57,661 bases of DNA from Acidobacteriaceae bacterium (GTDB lineage Bacteria > Acidobacteriota > Terriglobia > Terriglobales > Acidobacteriaceae), in assembly GCA_003131585.1 (NCBI GenBank), contig PKVW01000054.1:1-57661 (forward strand), in the 5' to 3' direction. Shown here in pieces: positions 18,287-27,644 of this stretch (positions within the stretch are counted from its first letter, which is position 1; every line of letters begins with the position of its first letter). Below the pieces are notes generated by a model that was not told the DNA's origin, made no database searches, and worked only from the letters and a program-made list of their open reading frames with translations. The position numbers and the translations under genes are program-made.

Positions 18287-18603
18287 AAAAGAAAGGTCTA
18301 CGAGAGATCTGGGAAGGAAAGAAAGGCCCGCCGCCTCGGCCATGCAGAATCTACCGGGCGCCCATCTGGCCCGCTTATCTTGGATTCTCCAACTCAATCT
18401 TCAGTACATGGATCTGTTTGACCTGCCATCCAGAACGCCGCTGGCTTCACTTTCTGTCCCTCGAAACCTGACGGCAATAATGGACGGGAACATCACTGAG
18501 GTAGTTTTCGTATCCACAGATATGGTGGGTGGGACCTTTTCCAGCTTTGGCCCCTCACCAATTGCGAATCGCCTTGTCTAATCTGTGGACACGGAGGAAG
18601 CAT
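18287..18603. other. 317-base gap between the GT39 and DUF4097 genes
   Basis: No convincing gene, RNA or repeat was seen. The only clear signal is the GGAGGAAG ribosome site at its right edge (18592-18599). Confidence 0.5.
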
Positions 18604-19482
18604 ATGAACCGCCATCGCCAATTCCCCGCCTGGTCGGGCGCCGTTCTGGGAACCATCTGTGCGCTGCTCGCCCTCGCCCTCGCAGCCCGCGCCTCCGATC
18701 ACCGCGGCGCATTTACCGAGGAATTTCACCAGACCTACGCCATCACTCCCGACGGGCGCGTGGAACTCGACAACATCAACGGCGCGGTTCACATCTCGAC
18801 CTGGGACCAGAATGAAGTCAAGGTAGATGCCATCAAGTATGCGGATTCTAAGGACCGGCTCGATGACGCGCGCATCGAAATCGATTCGGGCAAAGATCAT
18901 CTTTCGATTCGCACCAAGTATCGCGATCGCGACCTCACGTTCAACTGGGGCTCGCGCAACAACCCACCCAGCGTCGAGTACACGCTGACCGTGCCGCGCA
19001 CCGCCCGGCTGGACGAAATCAAGCTGATCAACGGCTCGCTGGACGTAACCGGCGTAACCGGTGAAGTACGCGCCTCATGTATCAACGGCAGACTGGAAGC
19101 TCACAATCTCTCCGGCCGCGCCGACCTCTCCACCATCAATGGCCACCTGGACGCCAAATTTGATCAGCTTTCCGGGTCATCCGTAGAACTGCATTCGGTC
19201 AACGGCTCGGTCGAATTGACGATTCCTTCGGACTCCAAAGCGGAAATCGAAGCCAGCACCGTTTCCGGAGGAATCGAGAACGACTTCGGCTTGCACGTGA
19301 ATCATCACCGCTACGTGGGCCATGACTTGCACGGTGAGTTGGGCAACGGCGGTCCGCGCATCAAGCTGGAGAACGTGAATGGACGAATCGAGATTCGCCA
19401 CGCCTCCGATGGCCGCGCCCTGAGCCCGGTCAAGGACTTGAGCCATCGCGATAAGGACGACGACGATGACAGCGAGATCTAG
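18604..19482 (+). CDS. DUF4097 family exported protein
   Basis: A 292-residue protein with an N-terminal signal (AVLGTICALLALALAARA). The rest is a repetitive beta-helix-like fold with recurring short strands: VELDNINGAVHISTW, KLINGSLDVTGVTG, SCINGRLEAHNLSG, STINGHLDAKF and LHSVNGSVELTI. This x-x-N-G pattern is typical of DUF4097/DUF4098 adhesin-like proteins. The C-terminus is strongly acidic (KDDDDDSEI). ATG 18604 is set by GGAGGAAG just upstream. The cellular role is unknown; homologues often sit beside sigma/anti-sigma genes, but none is here. Confidence 0.88.
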   Translation: MNRHRQFPAWSGAVLGTICALLALALAARASDHRGAFTEEFHQTYAITPDGRVELDNINGAVHISTWDQNEVKVDAIKYADSKDRLDDARIEIDSGKDHLSIRTKYRDRDLTFNWGSRNNPPSVEYTLTVPRTARLDEIKLINGSLDVTGVTGEVRASCINGRLEAHNLSGRADLSTINGHLDAKFDQLSGSSVELHSVNGSVELTIPSDSKAEIEASTVSGGIENDFGLHVNHHRYVGHDLHGELGNGGPRIKLENVNGRIEIRHASDGRALSPVKDLSHRDKDDDDDSEI

Positions 19483-19484
19483 TT

Positions 19485-19546
19485 TTGAAAGGGCGCGGCT
19501 TTCAGCCCCGCCGCATCGCGACCCACGAAAATAGGGCTTCAGCCCT
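19485..19546 (+). repeat. REP-like double palindrome, copy D
   Basis: TTGAAAGGGCGCGGCTTTCAG followed by a GC-rich half-site, a spacer and AGGGCTTCAGCCCT. It lies between the convergent DUF4097 and methyltransferase genes. Confidence 0.7.
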
Positions 19547-19569
19547 GGAAATTATCCGCCTCAGGATTA

Positions 19570-20319
19570 TCAGTAAATCGTATATCCCGGCGCCGGCGTG
19601 CGCAGATCAGGTTTCGAAGCCATCAGCAACAACGCTCCCTCGCGCTTGAACGCCCGCAGATCGTCGAGGCTACGAAACGATTTCGTCTGGTAGTCGTCGG
19701 GCGTGGGCGTGTCATCGGGAATGCGGCATGCTTCCACATTTTCGAAAGCATGTTTCTTCAGCAGCTCCACATATTCCGCCTCCGAACGCACGTGTACCGG
19801 CACCTTCAGCTTATCCACCCACTGCAGAGAATACTGATTGTCTTTGTATAGATTGATGAGGATGAACAGCCTTCCCCGCGGCGCCATCACGCGAAAAAGC
19901 TCCATCAGCGCGCGGTCCTGGTCGGCATAGTAGTAGAACGACTCTACCGACAGCACCTTGTCAAAGAAGTTTTCTTCCCACGGAATCTGCTGCGCCGATC
20001 CCCAGACATAAAGCACGTTGTCGAAATCTTTCGAGGCGACCCGCGCCTGGCGAATCATCTCGTCGGAAACGTCGAGGCCAACCACCTGGCCGAATCCGTC
20101 CGGTCCTTCGCCCACCAGCCGCGCCAGCAGCCGCGTCGCCCACCCCGAGCCGCACCCAAGGTCGAGCACGCGCTCTCCCGGACGCAGGTTCATGCGACGA
20201 ATCGTCTTCGTCGTTATGTCGAGATGATGATTCTCCATCTTCGGGCCTTCGCCAGCGGCGGCCCAGCGGTTGAATTCCTGTTGCAGTTTTTCGTCGGGAG
20301 TGAGTGATCTTTCCGTCAT
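19570..20319 (-). CDS. Class I SAM-dependent methyltransferase
   Basis: A 249-residue Rossmann-fold methyltransferase. Motif I is VLDLGCGSGWATRLLARL (residues ~51-68), motif II is VVGLDVSDEMIRQAR, and FFDKVLSVESFYYYADQDRALMELFRVMAPRGRLFI covers motifs III and IV, a UbiE/COQ5-like arrangement. The substrate cannot be inferred. It is convergent with the DUF4097 gene, with a REP-like element between them. If it were MenG it would fit menaquinone synthesis, but the sequence does not decide this. Confidence 0.85.
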   Translation of the reverse strand: MTERSLTPDEKLQQEFNRWAAAGEGPKMENHHLDITTKTIRRMNLRPGERVLDLGCGSGWATRLLARLVGEGPDGFGQVVGLDVSDEMIRQARVASKDFDNVLYVWGSAQQIPWEENFFDKVLSVESFYYYADQDRALMELFRVMAPRGRLFILINLYKDNQYSLQWVDKLKVPVHVRSEAEYVELLKKHAFENVEACRIPDDTPTPDDYQTKSFRSLDDLRAFKREGALLLMASKPDLRTPAPGYTIY

Positions 20320-20524
20320 GAGAAAGATTTTATCGCGTCGCGGAGTGCCGCTGTTGTTCCCGGTCTATCGCGAGCAGACGGTAGCACTCCAGTTTCCTGT
20401 TTGCTTGCCCATGACACGAGCAGGATCCGGACCAATCCCTCCTTCAGTGGTGAGTTATGGCTTGTTTGCATCAACCATCCCGGTTCCGATGGAACTCCGC
20501 AACATTTGAGCGTAAAGTGCTGAC

Positions 20525-20866
20525 ATGAGGACGATGGTTATTACGATGGCTTTTGCAAGCGCAACGGCTCTGTCCGCCCTAAGTCAAACTACACAGTCCG
20601 CCGCCACATCAGTGAAGGTTCCTGATTCAGCCGCCGCTGTGAGCCTTGCAGAAAAGGCACTGACAAAGGTTTATGGCAAGAGACTCATAGAGTCGGAGAG
20701 ACCCTTCACTGCGTCGTTATCTGACGGCGTTTGGCATGTTGGCGGAACGCTCCATTGTAAGGACAAGGGAGGCAACGTAATTACCGACGCGTGTGTCGGC
20801 GGGGTAGCAATGGCTGATATCCGGCAAAGCGATGGTCGCGCAATACGAACTGGCCACACGCAGTAG
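20525..20866 (+). CDS. Exported NTF2-fold immunity-like protein
   Basis: A 113-residue protein with a cleavable signal peptide (VITMAFASATALSALSQT). The mature part, VPDSAAAVSLAEKALTKVYG, then RPFTASLSDGVWHVGGTL, then GGVAMADIRQSDGRAIRTGH, resembles the Imm-NTF2-2 immunity family (PF15631). Members are proposed to neutralise polymorphic toxins. No toxin gene is adjacent, so it is either an orphan immunity gene or a repurposed periplasmic NTF2-fold protein. GC content looks lower than in flanking genes, which is compatible with transfer. Confidence 0.7.
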   Translation: MRTMVITMAFASATALSALSQTTQSAATSVKVPDSAAAVSLAEKALTKVYGKRLIESERPFTASLSDGVWHVGGTLHCKDKGGNVITDACVGGVAMADIRQSDGRAIRTGHTQ

Positions 20867-21018
20867 AGACGCTTTTCTTAACTTTGAAACATCGCGATAT
20901 CAGTCACAATGCCAGAATCGGCTCGTCACTGGGCAGTAGTCGGAAATCTGGGACCTGAGCCACCACCTCGTGTCACTGCTATCCCTACCCCCACGGCTAT
21001 GCTACAGTTTTTCTCCTC

Positions 21019-21189
21019 ATGGCGACACGCCCTCCGAATCCTCCGCCGGCACCCAGCCCCGGATCGCTCTACTGCCCGAATTGCGCCGAAGAGGTGAACG
21101 ATCCGCTGACCTGCGGCGACTGCTCCTCCGTCATCTGCCGCCGCTGCGGCACGGCGCTCGAATCCTCGGACGAACTCGGAATCGGATAA
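21019..21189 (+). CDS. Small double zinc-ribbon protein
   Basis: A 56-residue frame, MATRPPNPPPAP followed by three CxxC-like pairs: CPNC (19-22), CGDC (32-35) and CRRC (40-43). The N-terminus is proline-rich and the C-terminus acidic. The pattern indicates one or two bound zinc ions, as in RING-like or zinc-ribbon miniproteins. Its TAA stop overlaps the ATG of the permease gene (TAATG), which implies translational coupling and supports it as a real gene. Function unknown. Confidence 0.65.
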   Translation: MATRPPNPPPAPSPGSLYCPNCAEEVNDPLTCGDCSSVICRRCGTALESSDELGIG

Positions 21190-22613
21190 TGGACTCCGCC
21201 CCCGCCGAAGGCTCGACTTCGCAACCCACGTTGGTCCGCGGACTCGGCCTGCTCGATTCCGTCCTGCTTCTGGTCGGCGGGATCATCGGCTCGTCCATTT
21301 TTCTAACCGCGAAAGACATTGCCGGACCTTTACCCCATCCCGTCCTTTTCCTCCTGGTCTGGGTGCTCGGCGGCGCGATCTCCTTGTGCGCCTGCTTCGC
21401 CTTCGCCGAACTGGGCTCGATGTTCCCCGATTCCGGCGGTCAATATGTTTACCTGCGCGAAGCCTACGGTGACTTGCCCGCATTTCTCTACGGATGGATG
21501 CTCTTCAGTGTTGGCAACGGCGGTTCCATCGCAGCCCTTGCCGTGGGTTCGGCCGCATACCTCGGCGGCATCGTCCCCGGCATTTCGCAGGCGCATGTGG
21601 TTCTGTCGGTCGCGGGCGTCGTGCTGACCCGCGCTCACATCATCGCCCTGATCATGATTGCAACCGTCACCTGGATCAACGTCGTCGGACTACGGCGAGG
21701 CGCATTGCTGCAAAACGTCGCCACCTGGGCAAAGTTTGGCGCGATGGCGGCATTCGTGATTCTTGGTTTCGCCATCGGCAAGGGCGATTGGCATCACTTC
21801 ACCACCCACGAGTGGGGCACGCTAAACGGTCTGACCACGGGCATGGGCCCCGGTCAACTGCTCTCGGCATTCGGGGTCGCGTTGATCGCCATCTTCTGGG
21901 CTTACGACGGATGGGTCTACATCACCTGGGTGGCCGGCGAAGTGAAGGAGCCGCGGCGCAACGTACCTCTCGCCATGGTGCTGGGCGTGCTAATCGTGGG
22001 CGTCATCTATGTGGCCATGAATATGACCTATTTGTACGCCCTGCCCCTTACCGAGATCGCCAGGCATGAGACCATCGCCCATGCCGCTGCTGTGGCGCTT
22101 TTCTCGCCAGCGGCCGCAGTGTGGCTCTCGGCGATGATCGCCGTTTCCTGCTTTGGCGCGCTGGCCTGTGCCGTCCTCAGTAGCGCGCGAGTGTACTACG
22201 CCATGGCGCTGGACGGGCTTTTCTTCCGGAGCATGGCCCAGGTTCACCCCAGATGGCGCACGCCAGCGGCTGCGCTCATCGGACAAGGGGCCTGGGCGGC
22301 GGTCCTCGCCCTCAGCGGCCGCTACGACCAACTCTATACTTACGTGATGTTTGGCATGGTGCTCTCCTACACCCTGACCGTGCTCGGCCTGTTCCTGCTG
22401 CGCTGGAAGCGTCCCGACATTCCGCGTCCCTACCGCTGCACGGGATATCCCTGGCTGCCCGCGATCTACGTCCTGGTCGGCGCGGCGTGGACTCTGAACA
22501 CCATCATCACTCGTCCCACCGAAGCCTTCTGGGGCACAGCAATCGTGCTGGTCGGCGTGCCGGGATATCTGTATTGGAAGCGAAGCAACCGCAAGGCAGC
22601 AACGGTTTCGTGA
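21189..22613 (+). CDS. APC-family amino acid permease
   Basis: A permease of about 474 residues with twelve predicted membrane helices. Helix 1 carries the substrate/ion-binding GGIIGSSIF (after LDSVLLLV), and FAELGSMFPDSGGQYVYLREAYG follows helix 2. These are hallmarks of the APC superfamily, LAT-like branch. The substrate is probably an amino acid but cannot be specified. ATG 21189 is chosen over open frame further upstream because it overlaps the stop of the zinc-ribbon gene and the upstream residues look non-coding in this frame. Confidence 0.92.
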   Translation: MDSAPAEGSTSQPTLVRGLGLLDSVLLLVGGIIGSSIFLTAKDIAGPLPHPVLFLLVWVLGGAISLCACFAFAELGSMFPDSGGQYVYLREAYGDLPAFLYGWMLFSVGNGGSIAALAVGSAAYLGGIVPGISQAHVVLSVAGVVLTRAHIIALIMIATVTWINVVGLRRGALLQNVATWAKFGAMAAFVILGFAIGKGDWHHFTTHEWGTLNGLTTGMGPGQLLSAFGVALIAIFWAYDGWVYITWVAGEVKEPRRNVPLAMVLGVLIVGVIYVAMNMTYLYALPLTEIARHETIAHAAAVALFSPAAAVWLSAMIAVSCFGALACAVLSSARVYYAMALDGLFFRSMAQVHPRWRTPAAALIGQGAWAAVLALSGRYDQLYTYVMFGMVLSYTLTVLGLFLLRWKRPDIPRPYRCTGYPWLPAIYVLVGAAWTLNTIITRPTEAFWGTAIVLVGVPGYLYWKRSNRKAATVS

Positions 22614-22662
22614 GGGGCACGCCTTCACAGCTTGCGGAAAATCAACAAATGCGTGCCGTACT

Positions 22663-22720
22663 GTGGAAGAGCGGCGCTTCAGCGCCGCGTAAAGCCCCTA
22701 AAATCACTGCGGGCGCCCCG
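22663..22720 (+). repeat. REP-like double palindrome, copy B
   Basis: GTGGAAGAGCGGCGCTTCAG continues into GCGCCGCGTAAAGC. The first 33 bases are identical to copy C at 27645. The second hairpin is a variant (CGGGCGCCCCG). Confidence 0.85.
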
Positions 22721-22792
22721 GTAGTCGCGCTTTTGTCCAACAAGTTTTGCGGTGCCTGTTTAGCCGTGCCTTAATTGTGGCAAAATAAATGT

Positions 22793-24313
22793 ATGCGAGG
22801 ACCGCTTCTCCCTGCCAGTTCCAAGAAAACGCGGCGCAATTTGCCCAAGAACCTATCTGCAATAGTCCTCCTGCTGCTCTGCGTCTCCGGCTGCGGTGTA
22901 CATTCAAGCACCACCCTCACAACCACAACGCCGCCGCAGACCTTGCAGACCCTCGCGAACCAGCCGCCCGACGGCGCAGGCATAGGATTCTTATTGACCG
23001 ATGGTTCGGTAGTGTTTCAAGGCGGGAACTCTTCCGATTGGTTCGAACTCACGCCCGACAACTCTGGAAGCTACCTCAAGGGAACCTGGTCGCAGATCGC
23101 CAGCCTCCCTGCTGGATATGCGCCCCTTTACTTCGCATCCGCCATACTCGCCGACGGCCGGCTTGTGATTGTGGGCGGCGAATACAACTTCGGCATCTTT
23201 GTCCTCACCAACCAGGGCGCGATTTACGATCCCGTCGCCAACTCCTGGACCTCGCTCGCGCCCCCCGCCGGCTGGGATTACATCGGAGACTCGCCATCAG
23301 TCGTCCTGCCCAACGGTCAATTCCTGGTGGGAAGAAAGCTTGATACCCAGATGGCTGCCTTGGATCCCAGCACGCTTCAGTGGACTGCGCTGGCATCCTC
23401 AGGCAAGAACGATTTCAACGCCGAGGAAGGCTGGACTCTCTTGCCGGATGGCTCCGTCTTCACCTTCGATGTAAAAGGTGCCCCAAACTCCGAGCGCTAC
23501 ATTCCTTCGATGCAAACATGGGTCACTGCTGGCAGCACGATGGTAGATTTGCACTCGCCTGGCAGCGGGTGTCTCGTTTACGGCGGCGGTTGTTACGATC
23601 CCCCGGGCGAGGTTGGCCCCGGAGTACTTCGCCCCGATGGCACCGTCTTCGCTACCGGCTCCAACTCGACCGCCGGCCCCGGACACACCGCCGTCTACAC
23701 TCCGCCGGCGGTTCTCACCGGTTCCGGTAGCTGGACCGTCGGCCCCGACTTCCCCAACAACGATAACGCGGGCGATTCATTTGCTGTGCTGCTACCCAAT
23801 GCCCACGTATTGGTCGAGGGCGACTCCGGAACACTTTACGAGTTCGATGGCCACACTCTGATTGCCAGCGGCTCCGTTGCCTCCGGCAGCAGTTTACTGG
23901 TGCTGCCGACGGGCGAAGCGATCGTCGGCGGCCCTCCCGTTCAGCTCTACACTTCCTCCGGTCAACCTTCGTCTTCCTGGGCCCCGAGTATCACTGCGTT
24001 TCCCGCGAGTGTAACCCGCGGCTCCACTTACTCCATCTCCGGCACCCAATTCAATGGCTTATCGCAAGCCGCCGCATTCGGAGACGAAGACGAAACCGCC
24101 ACGAATTATCCCCTCGTACGAATCACCAATCAGGCCACCGGTCACGTTTTTTATGCCAGGACCCACGACCACAGCACTATGGCCGTCGCTACCGGCAACG
24201 CCATCGTCTCGACAAATTTCGATGTTCCCGCGGCAATGGAGACCGGACCAAGCTCGCTCGAGGTAGTCGCCAACGGCATCCCCTCCCCAAGCGTCAGCAT
24301 CGCGGTCAACTAA
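22793..24313 (+). CDS. Kelch-repeat / galactose-oxidase-like lipoprotein
   Basis: A protein of about 506 residues with a lipoprotein signal (LSAIVLLLLCVSGCG, lipobox VSGC). The body is a beta-propeller of Kelch-like blades (e.g. LADGRLVIVGGEYN, GAIYDPVANSWTSLAPP, LRPDGTVFATGSN, LLPNAHVLVEGD), ending in an immunoglobulin-like domain (ITAFPASVTRGSTYSISGTQFNGLSQ, then VRITNQATGHVFYARTHDHST) that resembles the DUF1929 C-terminus of galactose oxidases. I could not identify the Cys-Tyr copper cofactor, so oxidase activity is doubtful. ATG 22793 is preferred to TTG 22775. Confidence 0.85.
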   Translation: MRGPLLPASSKKTRRNLPKNLSAIVLLLLCVSGCGVHSSTTLTTTTPPQTLQTLANQPPDGAGIGFLLTDGSVVFQGGNSSDWFELTPDNSGSYLKGTWSQIASLPAGYAPLYFASAILADGRLVIVGGEYNFGIFVLTNQGAIYDPVANSWTSLAPPAGWDYIGDSPSVVLPNGQFLVGRKLDTQMAALDPSTLQWTALASSGKNDFNAEEGWTLLPDGSVFTFDVKGAPNSERYIPSMQTWVTAGSTMVDLHSPGSGCLVYGGGCYDPPGEVGPGVLRPDGTVFATGSNSTAGPGHTAVYTPPAVLTGSGSWTVGPDFPNNDNAGDSFAVLLPNAHVLVEGDSGTLYEFDGHTLIASGSVASGSSLLVLPTGEAIVGGPPVQLYTSSGQPSSSWAPSITAFPASVTRGSTYSISGTQFNGLSQAAAFGDEDETATNYPLVRITNQATGHVFYARTHDHSTMAVATGNAIVSTNFDVPAAMETGPSSLEVVANGIPSPSVSIAVN

Positions 24314-24482
24314 AAGCCTATCTGTTCGTCCCGGTCGCATCCGCATCCAGGCATCGCGAAAAAAACCTGTCCCGCGCCCGTATGACGGCGGTAACTTTAT
24401 CTTCTACCCCGTCTTGCAGTACCTTGGTGTAGTGACCACAGGTTCGTGGTCGTCCGCGCCTTCGGGCCTTCCTGGAGAAGAC

Positions 24483-26774
24483 ATGAGCCGCTCCGTTGCC
24501 GTCCGTTTGTTGCTTGTCGCGTTCCTCATCCCTGCCCTGTTTACCGGCTGCTCGCGCGATCCCAATGTGCGCAAACAGAAGTTTCTGGAAAGCGGCAACC
24601 GCTATCGCGACAAGGGCAAGTTCCGCGAAGCGGCCATTCAGTATGCCAACGCGGTGCAAGTCGATCCTCGCTTCGCGGAAGCCCACTACCAGCTAGGCGA
24701 GACTTATCTCAAGCTGAAGGACTACAACCGCGCCTTCGCCGAGCTTTCCCGTACCGTCGATCTGGCGCCCGCCAATTATCCCGCGCACGTCGATCTGGCG
24801 AACATGCTCATCTCCGCCCGCGAGCTGAAGCAGGCCCAGTCTCACCTGGACATCCTGCGCGAAAACCAGCCCGATAATCCCGATACCCACTTGGCTTGGG
24901 GCAACTTCTATGCGGCTCAGGACAACCTGGGATCGGCCCTGCAGGAGACGCAGAAAGGAATCGCCGCCGACCCCACCCGCTCCGAGTCTTATTTGAGCAT
25001 GGCCCTGCTCCAGCTCCGCGCCAACCTGCCCGATCAGGCCGAGATCAATTTTAAGAAAGCGGCTGAGCTCGGTCCCAAAGTCGTGAATGCCCAACTGGCC
25101 TTGGGAGGTTTCTACCAGTCGCGCAACCGCATGGCGGAAGCCGAAAAGCAATTCAAGCACGCCATCGACATTGCTCCCCAGGATCCCGCTCCCCGCATCG
25201 CCTACGTTCGCCTGCTCATGGGCGAAGGCAAAAAACCGGAAGCCGAAGCCTTTTTAAGGCAGGCCAAGAGCGACCTCCCGGACAATTCCGAAGGCTATCG
25301 CATGCTGGGCGATTTCTATTTCGCCAACGGCGATCTCGACCGGGCCACGGCCGAATACTCCTCCCTGTACAGCGATCATCCCAAGGACGTTCAGGTCAAG
25401 AAAAACTACGTGCAACTCCTGATCCTGAAGAACCGCCTGGATGAAGCCGCCAAGCTGAACAATGAACTTCTGAAAGCAAATCCGCATGACGCCGATGCGC
25501 TCGTCTATCGCGGCCAGGTACAGCTTCGCCAAAGCGACGCCGCCGGCGCCGTTGACTCCCTGCAGCAGGCTCTCAAGACCGATTCCAACAACGCCGTGGC
25601 CCACTATCAGCTCGGCCTCGCCTTCGACATGCAGCACAATGAAGCTCAGGCTGAATCTGAGTTGCGCGAGGCCGTCGGCTTGCGTCCCGATCTCACCGAT
25701 GCGCAACGCGCTCTGGCTGCCCTGGAACTACGCCGCGGGGATGTCGATGCTCTCACCCAAACCGCTCAGCAGATCATCTACGGCGCGCCCAGCGCCCCCG
25801 ATGGCTACCTCCTGCGCGCTCTGGCCGAGATGACCGGAAAGAAATACTCCGACGCCGAGCGGGACATGCGCAAAGCCGCCGAGGTCGCTCCCGCAAATCC
25901 CGCTCCCTACGTGCAGATGGGCAATCTTCATCAACTGCAAAAGCAATACCCGGAGGCCATCAAGCTTTATCGCCAGGCGCTCGACCTCGACCAGGCTTCC
26001 ACCGATGGCTTGCAAGGAATGATGAATACCTATCTTGCCCAGAAGCAGCCCGACCAGGCCGTGGCCGCCGCCCGGGCCCAAATTGCCAAAGCCCCCAACA
26101 CCAGCGGATTCTATGACCTGTTGGGCACGGCGCTGTTTCAGAACAAAAAAGATTTAAGCGGCGCCGATGCCGCCTTCCACAAGGCAGTTGAACTCGATAA
26201 AAACAACTCGGACGCGCTCTTAAAGCTGGCCCAGGTGCAGGCCGCGGAGGGCTCGGCCAGTCAGGCTCTCGCCACTTACCAGCAATCCATCAAGGACCAT
26301 CCCCGCGAAATCTCGTTCTACATTCTCGCCGGCATGATGTACGAATCGCAAAACAACTGGGACCAGGCCAAAGCGATGTACCAGCAAGCGCTGAACATTG
26401 AGCCCGATAATCCTCTAGCCTCCAACAACCTTGCCTACGTGATGCTGCAGCAGGGCGGCAACGTGGACGTCGCTCTCGCCATGGCCCAGACCGCCCGCCG
26501 CGGCATGCCCGATTCGCCGAGCGCGGCTGACACCCTGGGCTGGGCATACTTTCACAAGGCCGTGTATCAGTCCGCCATCGACATGTTCCAGGAATCGCTG
26601 CGGCTCAACGAAAAGAAAGGCGGCGCCGACGACCCCATGGTCCACTATCATCTGGGCCTCGCCTACCAGAAAGCCAACCAGCCTGCCCTCGCACGCCAGC
26701 AACTGGAACGGGCCTTGAAGACCAGTCCCAATTTCAGCGACGCCCGCAAAGCGCTGTCAGAGCTGCACGGCTAA
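24483..26774 (+). CDS. Large TPR-repeat lipoprotein
   Basis: A 763-residue protein with a lipoprotein signal (LLLVAFLIPALFTGCS). Almost the whole mature chain is tetratricopeptide repeats, about twenty 34-residue helix pairs, e.g. FREAAIQYANAVQVDPRFAE, AEKQFKHAIDIAPQDPAPR and YPEAIKLYRQALDLDQAS. It resembles the PrsT-type and outer-membrane-associated TPR scaffolds seen near exopolysaccharide genes. It would act as a periplasmic or outer-membrane protein-interaction platform; the partner is unknown. Downstream is a convergent membrane-protein gene. Confidence 0.9.
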   Translation: MSRSVAVRLLLVAFLIPALFTGCSRDPNVRKQKFLESGNRYRDKGKFREAAIQYANAVQVDPRFAEAHYQLGETYLKLKDYNRAFAELSRTVDLAPANYPAHVDLANMLISARELKQAQSHLDILRENQPDNPDTHLAWGNFYAAQDNLGSALQETQKGIAADPTRSESYLSMALLQLRANLPDQAEINFKKAAELGPKVVNAQLALGGFYQSRNRMAEAEKQFKHAIDIAPQDPAPRIAYVRLLMGEGKKPEAEAFLRQAKSDLPDNSEGYRMLGDFYFANGDLDRATAEYSSLYSDHPKDVQVKKNYVQLLILKNRLDEAAKLNNELLKANPHDADALVYRGQVQLRQSDAAGAVDSLQQALKTDSNNAVAHYQLGLAFDMQHNEAQAESELREAVGLRPDLTDAQRALAALELRRGDVDALTQTAQQIIYGAPSAPDGYLLRALAEMTGKKYSDAERDMRKAAEVAPANPAPYVQMGNLHQLQKQYPEAIKLYRQALDLDQASTDGLQGMMNTYLAQKQPDQAVAAARAQIAKAPNTSGFYDLLGTALFQNKKDLSGADAAFHKAVELDKNNSDALLKLAQVQAAEGSASQALATYQQSIKDHPREISFYILAGMMYESQNNWDQAKAMYQQALNIEPDNPLASNNLAYVMLQQGGNVDVALAMAQTARRGMPDSPSAADTLGWAYFHKAVYQSAIDMFQESLRLNEKKGGADDPMVHYHLGLAYQKANQPALARQQLERALKTSPNFSDARKALSELHG

Positions 26775-26790
26775 GCGGATCTCCACCGGT

Positions 26791-27360
26791 TCAGGAATGT
26801 CCCAAAACGCGTCGTGCCTTGGCGTAGTCGCCGCTACGGCTTGTCCAGTTGCTCGCCAAGGTTCCCAAGGCCCAGAACACAGCAAACAGAAAAAACAACT
26901 TACTCCAGGGAACGCCGGATCGCCAGGCCCAGAATGCAGCGCAGGTCGGAACAATCGCCGAGGAGGTTACACCGGCAGACCACATGAGGGCTCTCGCTCC
27001 AGGACTGGCGTTTTGCATCGAGAGCTTTTCTGTCTGCACGCCTAAGAAGGGGAGCCGCTCAAAGATCCAACGAAGTCCCGGGGGCCAGCCCTCGGGATTC
27101 CCTGTCCCCCCAACTGTATAAAAAAGGAAGCGAATGCCCACGACCCGCCCCACGAGCCAGTGCGCAATCGCGTGCGAGCAGAAATAGAGAAGCACCCATG
27201 ACAGAAGCATGGCAATGACAGCAATCGCGGTCGAGTGTGCCGACCGCGACGCCCTCAGTGCAAAACACGCAGCCACAATGCCGCCCGCCTGCAAGCTGTT
27301 GCCGGCGGCAATCGAAAGTCGTGCAAACACTCTGCGTTTCGTGGCCGCGGCAGGATTCAC
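26791..27360 (-). CDS. Membrane protein with M50-like motif lacking the glutamate
   Basis: A 189-residue protein with about four membrane helices. Helix 2 ends in CSHAIAHWLVGRVVGIRF, which looks like the HExxH-ALVGrllGIrf region of site-2 proteases but has Ala where the catalytic Glu should be. The second histidine and the VGRxxGIRF tail are kept. It is either an inactive M50 relative or an unrelated membrane protein with a metal site. A GTG start at 27360 is preceded by AAGGGGAA. It is convergent with the TPR gene. Function unknown. Confidence 0.65.
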   Translation of the reverse strand: MNPAAATKRRVFARLSIAAGNSLQAGGIVAACFALRASRSAHSTAIAVIAMLLSWVLLYFCSHAIAHWLVGRVVGIRFLFYTVGGTGNPEGWPPGLRWIFERLPFLGVQTEKLSMQNASPGARALMWSAGVTSSAIVPTCAAFWAWRSGVPWSKLFFLFAVFWALGTLASNWTSRSGDYAKARRVLGHS

Positions 27361-27468
27361 GGATTCCCCTTCTTAACCAGCCTCACGGGGCATTGATGAC
27401 CGCCAATTCTACCGCGCCGCGAGTAAATTTATGTGTCGGCTCGCCAGCATCCGTGCCGTCTCAACCCA

Positions 27469-27552
27469 AAATCCGTGTCGTTCCGAGCCGGACACAAGCC
27501 CAACGCAGAATCCTTGTCATTCCGAATCGGGCCCAAGCCCGGTGAGGAACCT
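27469..27552 (+). repeat. Tandem GTCATTCCGA-type repeat (2 units)
   Basis: Two roughly 39-base units begin AATCCGTGTCGTTCCGA and AATCCTTGTCATTCCGA. The second contains the palindrome GGGCCCAAGCCCGG. A third unit with CATTCCGAACTGGGC and CAAGCCCGGTGAG lies at 27814-27860. Confidence 0.7.
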
Positions 27553-27644
27553 GCTTTTGCTCTTTTCATCGAGATATTCAGGTCCACAACCGGGAAGGAC
27601 CCGACTTCCACAGTCTGCGGAAGCTCAGGAAGGCGCGCATTAAC

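Noticed and set aside
22793-24313. Calling the Kelch protein a galactose oxidase
   Set aside because: The cross-linked Cys-Tyr pair and copper histidines of the enzyme could not be identified.
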